The notes beneath the pieces are model-generated. The model was not told where the DNA came from. It made no database searches and saw only the letters and a list, made by a program, of their open reading frames with translations. Positions 45,660-58,100 of a DNA stretch of 64,000 nt are shown here, piece after piece. This DNA comes from Ignelater luminosus. Lineage: Eukaryota; Arthropoda; Insecta; Coleoptera; Elateridae. Both the position numbers and the translations under genes were made by a program. Location of the stretch: NCBI GenBank assembly GCA_011009095.1, contig VTPC01090900.1:130856-194855 (forward strand), written 5' to 3'. Within the stretch, counting starts at the first letter, position 1; each line of letters begins with the position of its first letter.

Positions 45660-46110
45660 ACGGATGTGGTTGCTGGTTGTTAAGGATACCGGATCTTTCA
45701 AGGACAAAGTGTTAAAAGAGCTATTCCTGCAGCAAATGCCACTCAATGTTAAACAGATTTTGCTCTCTATCAGCGATGCAACACCGGAACAGATGCCTAC
45801 AGGATTCTTAAACACACGCCGGCTATTCCAGCCATAAGCAGTGTGGACATGAAGAAACCGGTAGCAGCTTCCTCGGCCGATCTCGTTACAATATTATTCG
45901 GCAAATTAGACAGTATCATGCAGCTGCTTGACAACCTCGAGAGGGACAGCTACCGGGACCGTCGTCGACAACCCAGTAGAGACCGTGCACCAGAACGTCA
46001 AATCCAGAGCGACACCAAAGATGCTGGTACCATTACAAGTTTGGTACACAGGCAAAAAATGTACAGCCCCTCGCACTAATACAAATAAAAAACAAACGAG
46101 GGGCACTTTT
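45660..46110 (+). pseudogene. Ty3/gypsy gag relic, second part with zinc-finger remnant
   Basis: Frames read VLKELFLQQMPLNVKQILLS (about 45710-45770), PAISSVDMKKPVAASSADLV (with a stop near 45837), a Arg/Ser-rich stretch, then CWYHYKFGTQAK and KKCTAPRTNTNKKQ (about 46022-46100), the C-W-Y-H...C...P-C-like motif at the end of arthropod gypsy gag. It continues the gag at 43146-43365. Confidence 0.68.
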
Positions 46111-49100
46111 CTTTCCCTTTATTGTGCAATAATCCTTGCCTTGCATTCTTAGTTTTTTCCAAATATTATTTTCCCATGTTTTTGTATATCTATTTCTTTT
46201 TTTGTATTTTCTCCTTCTTTAGTTTTCTTTCTTCCTCTAGAGATCCTGTATTTTATACCACTTTTCTCCATGTAATTAAAATTATCCTCGCTTGTTTCAT
46301 CTGTTGTAACATGTTTAACTTTCCTTTTTCTTCGGAGGTTAACTAAATTTGATTCCCCTTTAAAAGAACTTGGAATATAATCGTCCAAACTACCCTCAAA
46401 ATCCTTAAAGTTTTTGGAAGAAAACATTGCGGATACTGTGGAGCGTTCAGCAGTGGAGACTATCTATTTTTTGATGCCCATTATTGAGTCCATTATCATT
46501 ATTATTTTTTAATTCTGTGTTAAAATTGTAATGGTCATTTTTTGTTCTTTCCCGTTACATGGAAATTGGCTTTTTTGCGCTTTTGTGGTACCCGTAGTTT
46601 CTTAATTAATGTAGAGGAAAAGCCCTTGCTCATATAACATTGTAATTAGGAATCTTGGGTTAGAATTTTATTAGTCTGGGTTCACATTTCTCTTGTCTTC
46701 AGTTTAAAACATTTTTTGTATTTCGCAACTTTTGGGGCAGGTGAAACGCTAGATATATTTACTTCAAATATTGAAGTTTTATTTTCAGCAGTGAAAATTT
46801 AAGTGTTCTCTTATATTTTTTTTCTTTTGGGGTGCTATATTCTAGAATTTCTGTATTAGAAGGGTTGTGAATGGATGTTCTTCCGGATTTGGATGGTGAT
46901 TTTCTTATCCGCTTGAAGGTTAGTATACTACGGTTATCTTCCGGGTTTCTTTCCTCCTTGAGTTTCTCATTACTTCTTCTAATTAGATTTTTTTAATTGA
47001 AGCTCTGGATAGAATACTATTATTGTTTGAAATTTGCTTAATTTTCTTCCTACGTTAAGTGTGGAATCATGAACCGGTTGGACTCGACTTTTGGGAGAAG
47101 GAAAGACTGTTTGCGGCAAACGAGACGCAACCAGCATATAAAGTTGTGTTACAATTTTATTTGTCAAATTTTGTGACGAGTGAGTGAAAAAACCTTACAA
47201 TTAGGGGTAAGTTTTCATTTCCTTGTGCTTCTCTGTATCCACCGATGTTTGATTACCATTTCTTGTCCCCAGTTTTTCTTATTTTATCCGGAAGCTGTGT
47301 CCGGAGTTGGAACCTGGTGTCATTATCTGGTGGGTCCCTCGACTTATCCCGTTTAGAGGTCAGGAGTCTATCCATCAAATCTAAGCTGTTAAATTTTTCT
47401 CACCTCGGAATTTAAGACGGAAGGCTGATGAACTGTAGGAGTCATTCGCTTCTGGTCTTGTGAACGGATCCAGTGCTAACCTATCGTACATCAACGTTAA
47501 CTACGTCATAAAGATTTTTTTGTCAGTAAGGATTTTCTTGCTTAAAATAACTTAAGATTTACTATTTCAACCATTTGATATTAAAATTTAATTTTGTGTA
47601 CTACTACTGAATTTTATAATGGCGTATCACTAATTATAATTAATAATTTTTTGTTGTGAAATGCAGTTCATTATTTACTAGTCCGATAGTCCTTTTGGTT
47701 TAGTATTTTTTTTAAATTTGTCTTGATGGTTTTTTTCTTGTAATCCTTTATATTATATTTGTTTTATATTTAGTTTCGAGATCTAAATTGAAATTTTTGT
47801 ATGCAGATTTTTCCCTTAGGATTTAGCTTCCGTATAGAACACGCCGAAGGTATGGGAAAGTTTTTTTTTCAATTTGTATCCGAAACTGCCTCTTGTTAAA
47901 TTGCTTATAAAAATTTTTTTAGATGACTTGACTCTTGATATTTGACAGATTTATTTGAAATTGCTAAGTAACGTTAATTTCAAAATTTTTATTAACTGTT
48001 CTTTATTAAAGTTTGTGATTTGGATGATTCTTTTATTTTATTAGAAAATTATGTTGAAATTATTAATTTTTTCCTTTTATGAAGGTTGTAAAATTTAAAT
48101 AAAAAAATACATTTTTATGTTAGTACCCATGAACTTTGTTATGTCATTTTGAAGTTTCCCATAATCATCCGGATTCTGCCGCAAATCTCGTTTTTAATGT
48201 ATTCATTTACTGCGAATTTATCGTCCCGATTCTGTTTATAAAATTTATTCAATCATATTTATATGGTTATCAAACATTTTGCTTAAGGTTTCTTTGAAGT
48301 TCTTTGTTAAAAGTAAAATGCATTTAACAATCTGTTTTATGTTTCTTCATTGCAAGAATAGTTTATATTTGGTTTTCATTTATAAATTCGATATTATACT
48401 TTCTTTGTTCAAATTATCACAATACGTGATTTTTAGTAAATTTAAGCAGACTAAACACTTCGTATGGCTCTGCTCTTTTTAGAAATCGTTATTTGTGTTA
48501 TAGGGTTTTATGGTCTATCGTCAGCAATCCGCGGTCGTATAAAAGGCCGTTTTAAATTAGAGAAATTAGGTGTGCAAAATTTTTATTTCTTATGGGCTAT
48601 TTGTGGTTGATTTGACTTACCATTGTGTAACTGACTTTGATATTTTGTTGCAACTGTTGGGTTGATCAAAACAGTTTGCAGTAAAGACAAGAGAGTTCCA
48701 TTTTTGACTTCGGGCTGGACGCTCGCGCCTTGGGCGCAGTGCGACCACCGAGGGCTCGGTCGCTAACAACAATTTGTCTGTCGTGAATTCGCCCTATTTA
48801 GTTTTTGGTGTAGTTGCTAGATATTTTCTAGCAGGAGGTACAATTATGGCAGCGACAATTTTGTCGGATCTGGCCTTAGGATTCACGGACGACGGGAGCT
48901 TACCCTGAATATTTGTGTGGAGATGTACATCAAATAAGTGTCAATGGACACAGTGTTGGCCGCATCGGCGTTAAAACAAACCACTTTGTGGGAATAATCA
49001 GTTGCGACGAGCTATTAGAAATTGTTGCTGTTTGGGAAAACTATTGTGTTATCTTTTGGTATAAAAGTTACCATCATGTCATCTCGTGGGAAAAATTTTT

Positions 49101-51600
49101 ATCGAGGAAAAGGAACTCCATTTCCCATTTCCAATTTTAGTGGAACTACTTTGGTTCCGGATATCTTGTGTGATGTGTAAAGTACACTCTGTTTTGTGGC
49201 TTTAAATTAAAGTCAGTGTTTTGTAAAAATAGTCATTATAGTGATTTTAAAATTTTGTGGATTTAGTTTTGTTAATAACAAGCACCGATCTCTCAACAAT
49301 GTTGTCTTTTTGCCTTTATTGGATTACTGGAATTTGACGGATTGTTTGAGTAAGAACTATGTATGTCTTTTTGTATTGTCCTTGTGTAAACTTTGAGACA
49401 CAGCGATTAAATTTGTTATTCACGTAAGTCAGGATAGCATTGTAAATGTTTTCCGGAAAAAGGGCTTTGATTTTATTATTATTATGGTTGGAGATTTATT
49501 CTCACTAATCTATTATTTTTGGTTAATGTACATTTTGAGGATTTTTTGTTGTTTAAGTATTGCAAATTTATTTGCAGATTATACTTTAGCGTTTATCATT
49601 TAAAGGTTACTTTGGGTTGCTTAATAGTTTTTTTTTAAGTTTCATAACAAACCCCCCAGCTTTCGTTTGAATATGATTATATCGTTTTTCTTTGTGTAAA
49701 GTTTTAAAGTGTTTCTGTTTATAATTGATCTTATTCATATTTATTTTATCAATCCATATTGAATTATTTTCAACGTTATTAACTTCATTAATTTTGTTTT
49801 CATGAACTAAATCTGTGTTAATCATTTTTTTTCTTTGCATATTGAAGATATAATAAACCAACTGTGTTTCATTTATTTTGGTATTTTATTTGTTAAGCTT
49901 TATTTGTGTAAACAATCAGGTAAGGTATTGTGTTATGAGTGTCCCAGGTTTCCAGTAATAAAGAATCAAATTTTTTGCTTCTGACAATTTAAGAGTGTTA
50001 TAGAGTTAACGCTTTGTAAAGTTTATTTTAATCATGAAAAAGAGAGAGATGCTGAAGTTATGTTGCACATTATGATGTTTTATTATTTTATGTTTTTGAT
50101 GTTGATGATAATTTTATTATGGTCTGCTTTGTGTTAACTAATGAAGCCAATGGAAGCTTCGTATAGAGTGGAGAGTGCATTTTAGCATCCAAATACAATT
50201 TTAAGTTTCTGTATACAGGGTGATATTTCCTATGGCCACGCATATACAGGATTTTCGCCGATGTGGGGACAGGTCGGCGGATTATTTCTTTTTAGCATAA
50301 CTGTTTCCTGGCGCCCTTTTGGTATCTCTTTTAGGCTTTTCAGCCAAGAGCTAAGTTTTAGGTCCAGGTAAGATCATCAAAGCTATTATTTTGGAACCTA
50401 CTCCCGTCTTCGACATGAGCTATGGGCTTGAATATCTACCGACATCTGGCTTATGCGGGACTTGTGCATACTTTGGGCATTTTCCCGTTACAACTTGCAG
50501 ATTAGCTGTTGGAGTGTGCCCCCCGGATAAGTTATTGTATTAAATTTCTTGATAACATTCAGCTTTAAAAATAAATTTTTCACACACAAAATTTATTTGA
50601 ATTCAACTTTCTACATTTATTTGGTTTTTATTATAATTGGATTTTTGTAATTAGTGTGAAGGTTGTTGCAACTTAATTTACATGCTTGAGTAATTTTTCC
50701 TGGCCTTATACAGTTTGATTTAATTAAATTTAGTTTAATAATATATATGTTTGATCTGCTGCGTATTATGACTATTGGTTATTAACAAGGTCCGGATATT
50801 GATGACATGACATCTTTTTTTTTTATTTATACCGTATAGGTTGACAGCGAATATACAAAGCCTGTTAATGATCTACCGATTTCAAAAATGTAAAATTTAT
50901 AGGTCATCTTTTGTCATTTTCTGCGAATCCTTGGCTGTTGGTTTGTTGTTGTTTGCTTTATTTTTTCATCATTGTTTTGCCATTCTCGTAAGTCATGGTT
51001 TTTAAATATGTATTGGTTTTTCCGTAAACAATATTGATTTAAATTTGAATCACAAAAAATGCATTTGAAACTGAGAATTTGCATAATTCAAGAATTTTTT
51101 AATTTAATTTGATTTAAATTCTGTTCAGGGCTAAATATTTTCTGTTTTGTATTGTAATTTGTTGGAAGATTGATTTATTGTAATTCATTTCTATATTGTA
51201 TTAACTTTCTAGAAATTTAAAACTTGGGACAAGTGGGCATTATGAGAAGAACTGAGATTATTTGAAACTGTACATGAAGTTTACTTGCCTGATCCTTGAC
51301 ATTCTATTTAAGAATATTATAAAAATATTATTGTATAGACTCATCCATCTCAGTAGGCATCCCTTTATGGGTTTTCCTAGATGAAGGTTCGTTAATAGAA
51401 ATGATGTTTTTGAGGATCTCCGAGCATCTTCTCTACCTGCTCAAAGTTGAATTTAGTTGCGTAGGTATGTGTCTGAGGTTGTTATGGCTGGGGTTTTTAA
51501 AAAAATATTAAACCATTGTTTGGACTGTACAGCGTCTTACAAAATAAATTCCTTTTCCTTTATTATTTTTCTGCTAGAAGTCACATCTAAGAGAAAAGGC
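46111..51600. other. Long stretch without a recognised gene
   Basis: About 5.5 kb of AT-rich, T-biased DNA. Frames are short and I recognise no protein family. Segments near 47060-47470, 48690-48960 and 50160-50520 are GC-richer; the middle one has a short frame starting at 48846 (MAATILSDLALGFTDDGSLP). These could be leader and LTR pieces of unknown retroelements. A host gene with short exons cannot be excluded. Confidence 0.3.
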
Positions 51601-51649
51601 TGCACGGAGGAAAATCTTCAGGCCTGGCCCGACTGGAAGTAAACTTGAC

Positions 51650-51835
51650 TCGGTCTGAAAAGATCCTGAAAAACTCGCGAGAACCGACATGTCCGGGAAG
51701 CTCGAACGGCCCGAGACCGCTAAATGATTCATCAGGCTCGAACGATCCGACAGGGCCAAAAAGCCTGACAGCTGTAAGACTCATGAATGATTCAACAGGC
51801 CCGAACGACCCAACAGGGCCGAGAAGTCTGACATT
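51650..51835. repeat. Gly/Pro-coding minisatellite, copy 1
   Basis: Irregular repeats of a 15-18 bp theme, CCGACAGGGCCGAGAAG/CCCGAACGACCCAACAGG. Related pieces occur at about 52770-52830 and 53185-53300, and a long inverted copy at 60390-60680. The unit, read in either direction, gives Gly-Pro, Thr-Gly-Pro or Gly-Pro-Val words, but frames change between units. Confidence 0.6.
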
Positions 51836-53670
51836 TAAATTTGGATTGAGCGAGATTCTTATCTTTGGATTTTGCAAAATGTCGCAAAGAGCGTCCCATC
51901 TAATGACATTACGCTCTCTACTATTCTCGTAATAGTAACATCCTTCGTCTGAAAAAATTAAACTTGCGCGATTATATTTGTTTGATTCATGTCACGGCTT
52001 CCAGCACCTGCAGGCCAATAATGGTCCCGCCAACCCCTTTCCTCTTTGATCTTATATACATACTTATTACTAAGGGGGAAGACACACCGAGCCGTAGAGA
52101 TTTTCTCTACCGTACTGCTTCCTTCGCTCTTCCTAATCTATCCTCCCAAATAACACCATTTCTGTTATCTCGTCTTAGCACCCATTCTTTTTAATTAATT
52201 ATGAATCGTCTTTCCAGACATATTTTGTCCGTTTTCTGCTAGCTGACTTGAGCGGCCTGGGTTTACGCTTCGTCAGGATACCGTGCCTAACGCTTTGTCG
52301 CCGGCAAACGAGACGTGTCTACATGGAAGGGCCCGTATAATAACGACGGGCGGAATAATTTGTTCCTGTACCAAAGATTCTGCATTCCTAGAAGCCCCAT
52401 GGCAGCCCTCTTACTCGGGCAAGGTAGCTGAGCGGACGTCCTATGGCTAGTATGATTTTTCATAATCAATTATAAAAGTCGTGAGATGTAGAACGAGACA
52501 AAAAAATGTGTTAGCCATTTTATGGCTTCCTATTTAACTACATTCATTTATTATTTTTATTTAATTTTATTTAACGTCTACCTAAAGTATAAAATTTGAT
52601 TAGGTACTTTTAATCTTTCTAGTCTTTTGCAGAACGCTTGAATTCAACCCATCATTCACTAGTTTTACTTAATTGACCTGCCTCTTCTAAATTTACTGGC
52701 CACCTATATCCTATCATAATTATATTTCTATTCCCAATTTCTCAAGCTTGTTGTTCTAATCTACACCTTTAAATGACTCAAGAGGCCCAAAAGACCCAAC
52801 AGGGCCAGGAGGTCCGACACAACTGAACAAATTGAGGCCTGGCCTAACCTAAACCTGAGCTTCGGGCAGGGCTGCCCAAAGATCCGACCAAGAAACCAGG
52901 CCCGTGCAAGCTTCTACGGCACAGTACAACATTCTTCCTCGTCTTAGGCCATGCGAATATAACGCTCGTCTGACTCATTGTCAGTAAGAAAACGCTTTCG
53001 GTTTGGCATAGTACGAAAATCCTTCTCTTTCGTTCAGTATGAAAATAATGCTTCTTCAGATGAGTTTAAAAATAATGCCTATCCAAGTCAGGAGGACAAT
53101 CTTCTGATGGTGTTCAGTACGAAAATACTTAGCCTGCCTGACTCAGTACAAAACATATCTCAGTCCGGCCTGCTTTGGATTAGTACAAAAATAACCGCCT
53201 GAAAAGCCCGACCGACTCTATAAGCCTGAACAGCCCGACAGACTGGAAACCCGTAAAGCCTGATAAATTCTTAAGATGAGCACAAAGTTCCGACTGAAAG
53301 ACCCTGCTCGAGCAGGCCGCTAGCGCAGGTAGCGTCTAGTTGAGAAACGGGAGAGAATCCTGAAAATTGTCCGAATAACTAGAAACTAGATCTACAGAAT
53401 AAAGCTTCTTAAATTGCATAGCATTGTACGGTTACGTAACTTCATAGGTATTCCAAAAGGAACTGCGAAATTTCTAGTCTACTACAAAAGACAAATACTT
53501 GCTCTCATACACATAATATTTTAGTTAAATTCTACAAATTATAATGCTGATAAGGAAAAGGAAGTGTTAGTCAAAAGAACTATTACTACCCAAAATAATT
53601 AATTTATTTAGATTAATAAAAGGAACAACTTTTCTTATAATAAAAAGTATTAACTACAGACAAATTTATC
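51836..53670. other. Gene-free stretch with minisatellite fragments
   Basis: No gene recognised. A GC-rich segment at 52240-52470 is unassigned. From about 52960 to 53180 the words AGTACGAAAAT and TTCAGTA recur four to five times at irregular spacing, suggesting a decayed tandem array. Near 53600 the 3' flank of gene G begins on the minus strand. Confidence 0.35.
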
Positions 53671-53679
53671 TAAAATTAT

Positions 53680-55049
53680 TTAACATTTAGTACTAGTCAC
53701 TACATCTTCTTTTTTATCTGGGGGAACATTTCTATTCGAGTTGATATTTCCTTTTAAGATTTGTTGTATTTCTTCTAGACTCTTACCCTTAGTTTCAGGA
53801 ATACAAAAATAAGAAAATAACACTCCAAAAATGCAAGAAAACCCAAAAAAGAAAAATGGCACGTGCATTCCATAATTGTGATCAAGATAATGAAACAACT
53901 TAACGCTACAACTTAAGCATATCGCGAAATAAATATTCATTATTCCTAAAGCTTTCGCTTTAATACTTGCGGAAAACAGTTCTCCCATCACTAGATTTGG
54001 ACCTACACCTAAGCCGACACTATTCACTATAATATACATCATCATTCCAGTTATAGGGATCCACTTAAATGAAGACAAATCATAATTGCAATGATGAAAA
54101 TAGAAATAAAGCCCTTCTATGAATAAAAATACAGCTGTACCAGAACTCGAAGCTATGATCATAGGTTTTCTTCCAAATCGATCGATTAATAGAGATCCAC
54201 AGCAGGTTATTGACAGTTGGGTTAGGCTGTATATAATTGAAGATTCTGCTGGTGAAATTCCACCGCCAGCTTGTTGAAAGATCACTTGAGTATACACGCT
54301 GAAACAGGAAACACCAGAAAATTGCTGAAGCGTTCTTAATCCCATCACTATGAAAAAAGCTTTCAGGTTACTTTTAATAGCGAAAATATCTTTGAGGCTT
54401 CCAGGTTCTGAAAGTTGCCTCTGTACGTCAGCAATTAGCTTGTTTAATTCTTCTTCTACGTCGTGCATTCTTCTTAGTGATTGTAAAGATTTTCTTGCGT
54501 TTTCTATTTGTCCTTTAACTAGATAAAAATATGGCGATTCAGGCATCCATATAAATGTTAAAATGAATAGCAATGGCATAACGATTGATATGTAAGCAGT
54601 GGTTGCTATATGTAAATATGAACCGTAACAGTTTATCAAGAGTATTCCAAAAATCATTCCAATCGTGAGAGTAGTCCCCAAGACACCTCTTATTTTCGGT
54701 TCTGATACTTCGCAAAGGTATACAGGTAGTGTAGTAAAGATCGAACCTTCTGCAATTCCTGAGATTAGGCGAGCTAGGCACAGCATGGGAACACATGTTG
54801 ATGTAGCAATTAATATCCAAGCTAGAATTTGTGGGATTGCTAGTAGCAATAGTGTTTTTTTTCTACCAATTAGGTCGAGTAGAATGGCGCATAGAGGGCT
54901 GCCGATGATGTAACCAAACGGTGCTATAGCGGTTATGTAGGAGATTTCGTCAGAATTTACTTCGAATTCTAGGTCATTGTTGAGTAGTTTTGGGATGGAT
55001 GGTGAAGGCCAACCAAATTGTAGACCTGCGCCCAATGCTAGAAATCCAG
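53680..55049 (-). CDS. Tret1-like sugar transporter G, main exon
   Basis: The minus-strand exon starts at 55049 after a good acceptor (TTGTTTCAG) in the same place and phase as exon 2 of B to F, and ends at the stop at 53680; 456 full codons plus the shared split codon are visible. Exon 1 (about 30 codons) was not found between 55050 and 58700. Motifs: DLIGRKK, CEVSEPKIRGVLG, PESPYFYL, QQFSGVSCFSVYTQ, DRFGRKPM, GELFSASIKAKA, PETKGKSLEEIQQ, then a 28-residue tail. It is the most diverged member. The ATG at 55065 of the open frame lies in the intron and is not a credible start. No lesion is seen in the exon. Confidence 0.88.
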
Positions 55050-55995
55050 CTGAAACAAAGTGCAATCATTATTTTATAATAATTATGGTTTACTGAAAGA
55101 TAGTTATCATTCTGTTTGTTTGTTAGATTTTATTTTTAAATCTGTAATTTATCAATATTGTTAAAAGTTCTAAGCAATCGTTAATCTACTACAGCTATGT
55201 TTTAAATAAGTCTCTATTTGTTTTTATTGTAAAAATTGCATTGTATTCATAATTATAATAATACTGCAGTGTCTTTTTAGACTAACTACAGTGATTTATA
55301 AAATTACTACCGTTTTATTTACATTTTTCTAAACTATGACTCTCTCGAAATTGTTAAGGGAATAATTTAGTTAATCCGTCTGATACAAAATGATGTTAAA
55401 ATTGTTACAATTTGGAAAACACGCTCTTTAATGATTGTTAAATTACTGATTTATAAATTTAAATTTTATCAACTGTCTCAGAAAAACCAGTTTTTTCTTA
55501 TTTAGCTGTTTCATTCTCAAATCAAATTCAGCAAGTTTATAACTGTCTATCTAAAATTAGAACTGATTGTTACACAAGTCTCATCCTTAGTTCGTTTTGC
55601 AGTTTTTTAATAAAAAATGCATTTCAACAAAATATTTCCCTGTTTTGTGTGAATAAATTAAATAAAAAGATAAACTAATTTTTGAAATTTACATAATTAC
55701 TGCCATCTCATTGTCAGATATTGTTCTAGGTCAAAACATTTAAAGTGTTTATCACAATATTTTGTACTGTTTACCTTCCTTAAATCTTTATTAAATTTTT
55801 TAATTGTGCATTACCTGCGTTTTTTGTAATTTAAGCTGCCAAACCATTATCAGGAATTTGGTGTACTTATAATTCTTTTAATTATAAACCTATATGCAGT
55901 AAATGACAAAGCAAATGCATATTATTAAAGCGTGTTTGCTACAGATTAACATTTGCTCCTTACTAGGCTCATGCCAAATTTTAAATAAATACTTA
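55050..55995. other. 5' intron or flank of gene G
   Basis: AT-rich, no coding frame. It should contain part of intron 1 of gene G. No exon-1 candidate with the family pattern (a short start followed by a W-x-Q block and GTAAG) is visible here. Confidence 0.4.
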
Positions 55996-58100
55996 CACTG
56001 GTTAACAAAATCTTAACTTTTTTTTGTCACACGAAAACATATCAAATTTTGAATGTACTAGGGCCACCAAACAATAATATATCAACGAAAAAAATTGACA
56101 CGTCCGGTTTCCTTGTGACATCAAAACATATATTTTCGTAAAAAGTACAAAAATCAGCTACACTTAGAGAAATTATTGCTTAATGTACAATATATAGTTA
56201 TGATTTTCGTGAATATTTGGCTTGTGGTAGGTCCCTTCTAAGTCTCCAACAATAATCTGCTAGCATTCCTGGACTCCATTTCCCTTGATAGCGCTTCTCC
56301 ATTTAGGAAATGTCTTGATGAAACCTCTCGCCTTGTTCGTCACTCACAGCACCCAAAATTGCAGGAAAGAAATCTAGATGAGAGTCCAGCATGTATATTT
56401 TTAAGGACATATTACATCCCAAGGCTTTATATGACATTATAAGTTTATTTATTAAGTCTTTGTTATTTTCCGCTTTATGGTTTCCTAGAAAATTTTGAAC
56501 AACATTCACAAAACATTTCCAGGCGAGTTTTTCCTGATTATTCAGTTTTCCTTCAAACTCTTATCCTTTATCAGTTCCCGTATTTGTGAACCTACAAATA
56601 TTCCTTCTTTAACTTTGCCTCGCTGAGTTTGGGGAATTTCTCTTTCAGATATAAAAATCCACTGCCATCTTTAAGCATAGCTTTTACAAAATTTTTTATC
56701 AGGTCAAGCTTTATGTGCAACGGTGGTAAAAGTATGTCATTAGGGTTCACTAAAGGATAATTTTTAACATTTTTGTGGCCTGGAGTAAGTGATTCACGTT
56801 TGGACCACACTCTCTTTGTGTAATGACTTTTTCTGTCTCTACTGTCCCATTCGCAAATGAAACAGCAAAATGTTGTGTAACCAAGCTGTAGTCCAAGCAA
56901 AAGAGCAATGATTTTGAAATCGCTATACATTTTCCAAGCGTGTTTACCGTATTCAATTTTTTCAAGAAGAAATCTCATATTTTCGTAAGTCTCTTTCATA
57001 TCAGAACCATGAGCAACCGGCACTGAAGGAAGTTTGTTTTTGTTATGCAGCAACACTGCTTTCAAACTAGTTTTTGAGGAGTCTATGAACAATCGCCAGT
57101 GACTTGGATCATATTCATCATTTAATAAATTCATCACAACAGGAACATTATTACAATAGACTAAATCATCTGCTTCAGAAAAGTAAGGTTGTATTTCATC
57201 GTCACGATGTCGAAAATAAGAAATTCTCGTATCAGGAGAAAGTAAATTCCGGTCGTTTAATCTAGACCCCAAAAGATCAGCCTGTTTTTTAGACAGATTC
57301 AAATTACGTACTAAATCATTTAAATCACTTTGTGTCAATAAGTGCGGTTCTTTTGAAGTTGACGGTTCATAATTTGAGTCACTTTCTTGAGATACCTTAT
57401 CGTGATCACTGAGAACAAATTCCGGACTAGAAACAGAATCCTGACCTTCTGGTCGATTTGGAGGCTTTGGCACAGTCAGTTCGGCACTATATAGGATGGC
57501 TCTGTTGGCCGAAGACAAGTCTGGATACTTCATAGTGTGTTTAGACTTGGTTGTAATGCCTTTTGTTTGAGTCAAACAAAAATAACAATCACTTACATGA
57601 TCTTTTGGTTCCGTCCAAATCACTGGTATAGCAAATGGCAAATGTCTAGGTTCTTGTTTAGCCCAACCTAATAGGAGTCTCACACACGTTACACAACCTT
57701 TATGTGGAACCCAGGATTTATCTTGATGCCTCACAGGAAATCCAAAATAGTCTAAATAACACTGTTTAATTAACGATGTGAAATTTCGACGCTGAGATGT
57801 AAAAGTTAATTCTCCACACACATAACAAAAACTGTCGGGGTTGTTAGAACACTTTCGTGGCATATTTACGATGTAACTAACGTAAATAAAATGTAAGTTA
57901 GTTGAATGCAATAGTTATACAGTCGCCTAAATGAAGTTATTCAAACAAAGACACGTATATGAGGTCAGAAATGAATATGTAGCTGTTACAAAAAAACTGA
58001 ATGTGACTGAAACAAAATTATATATTTTTTTAATGAGGGTACACCAACAGAAACAAAAATCATCACAAAGTTCGTGTGACAAAAACAGTGTTTACCAGTG
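55996..58100 (-). mobile_element. DNA transposon with CACTGGT ends and TTA duplication
   Basis: Left end from 55996: CACTGGTTAACA, then TTTTTTTTGTCACACGAA. Right end read inward from 58100: CACTGGTAAACACTG, then TTTTTGTCACACGAA. The inner 15-base block sits a few bases nearer the end on the right. TTA occurs on both sides (55993-55995; 58101-58103). Length 2105 bp, with a single protein on the minus strand. CAC-starting TIRs with a 3-base duplication are seen in CACTA/EnSpm-type (CMC) elements; that classification is inference. Confidence 0.75.
56200..57863 (-). pseudogene. Transposase-like protein of an uncharacterised arthropod family
   Basis: ATG 57863 opens 423 codons to 56592. Cys pairs: C13/C16 (CYVC), C57/C60 (CVTC), C93/C96 (CYFC) and C334/C337 (CFICEWD), suggesting zinc binding. 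A middle block has SHWRLFIDSSKTSLKAVLLH, then DFKIIALLLGLQLGY before the CFIC pair, and LLPPLHIKLDLIKNFVKAM. After a frameshift at 56600 the family continues with GIFVGSQIRELIKD, and after another near 56545 with WKCFVNVVQNFLGNHKAEN to DEQGERFHQDI (56303-56509) and YQGKWSPGML. I know this family as a frequent, unnamed protein in arthropod genomes. The D...D...E reading as a DDE enzyme is inference; the two frameshifts inactivate this copy. Confidence 0.7.

Noticed and set aside
46149-49140. Frames of 60-92 codons in the 46-51 kb stretch
   Set aside because: Short, AT-biased, no motif, no splice context and no repeat within the window to support coding.
51587-51877. Collagen-like gene from Gly/Pro words in the minisatellite
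   Set aside because: Repeat spacing is irregular, frames shift between units, both strands are open, and there is no Gly-x-y periodicity or flanking gene structure.
52240-52470. Possible structured RNA or tRNA-like sequence in a GC-rich segment
   Set aside because: I could not fold a cloverleaf or find A and B box spacing; left unassigned.
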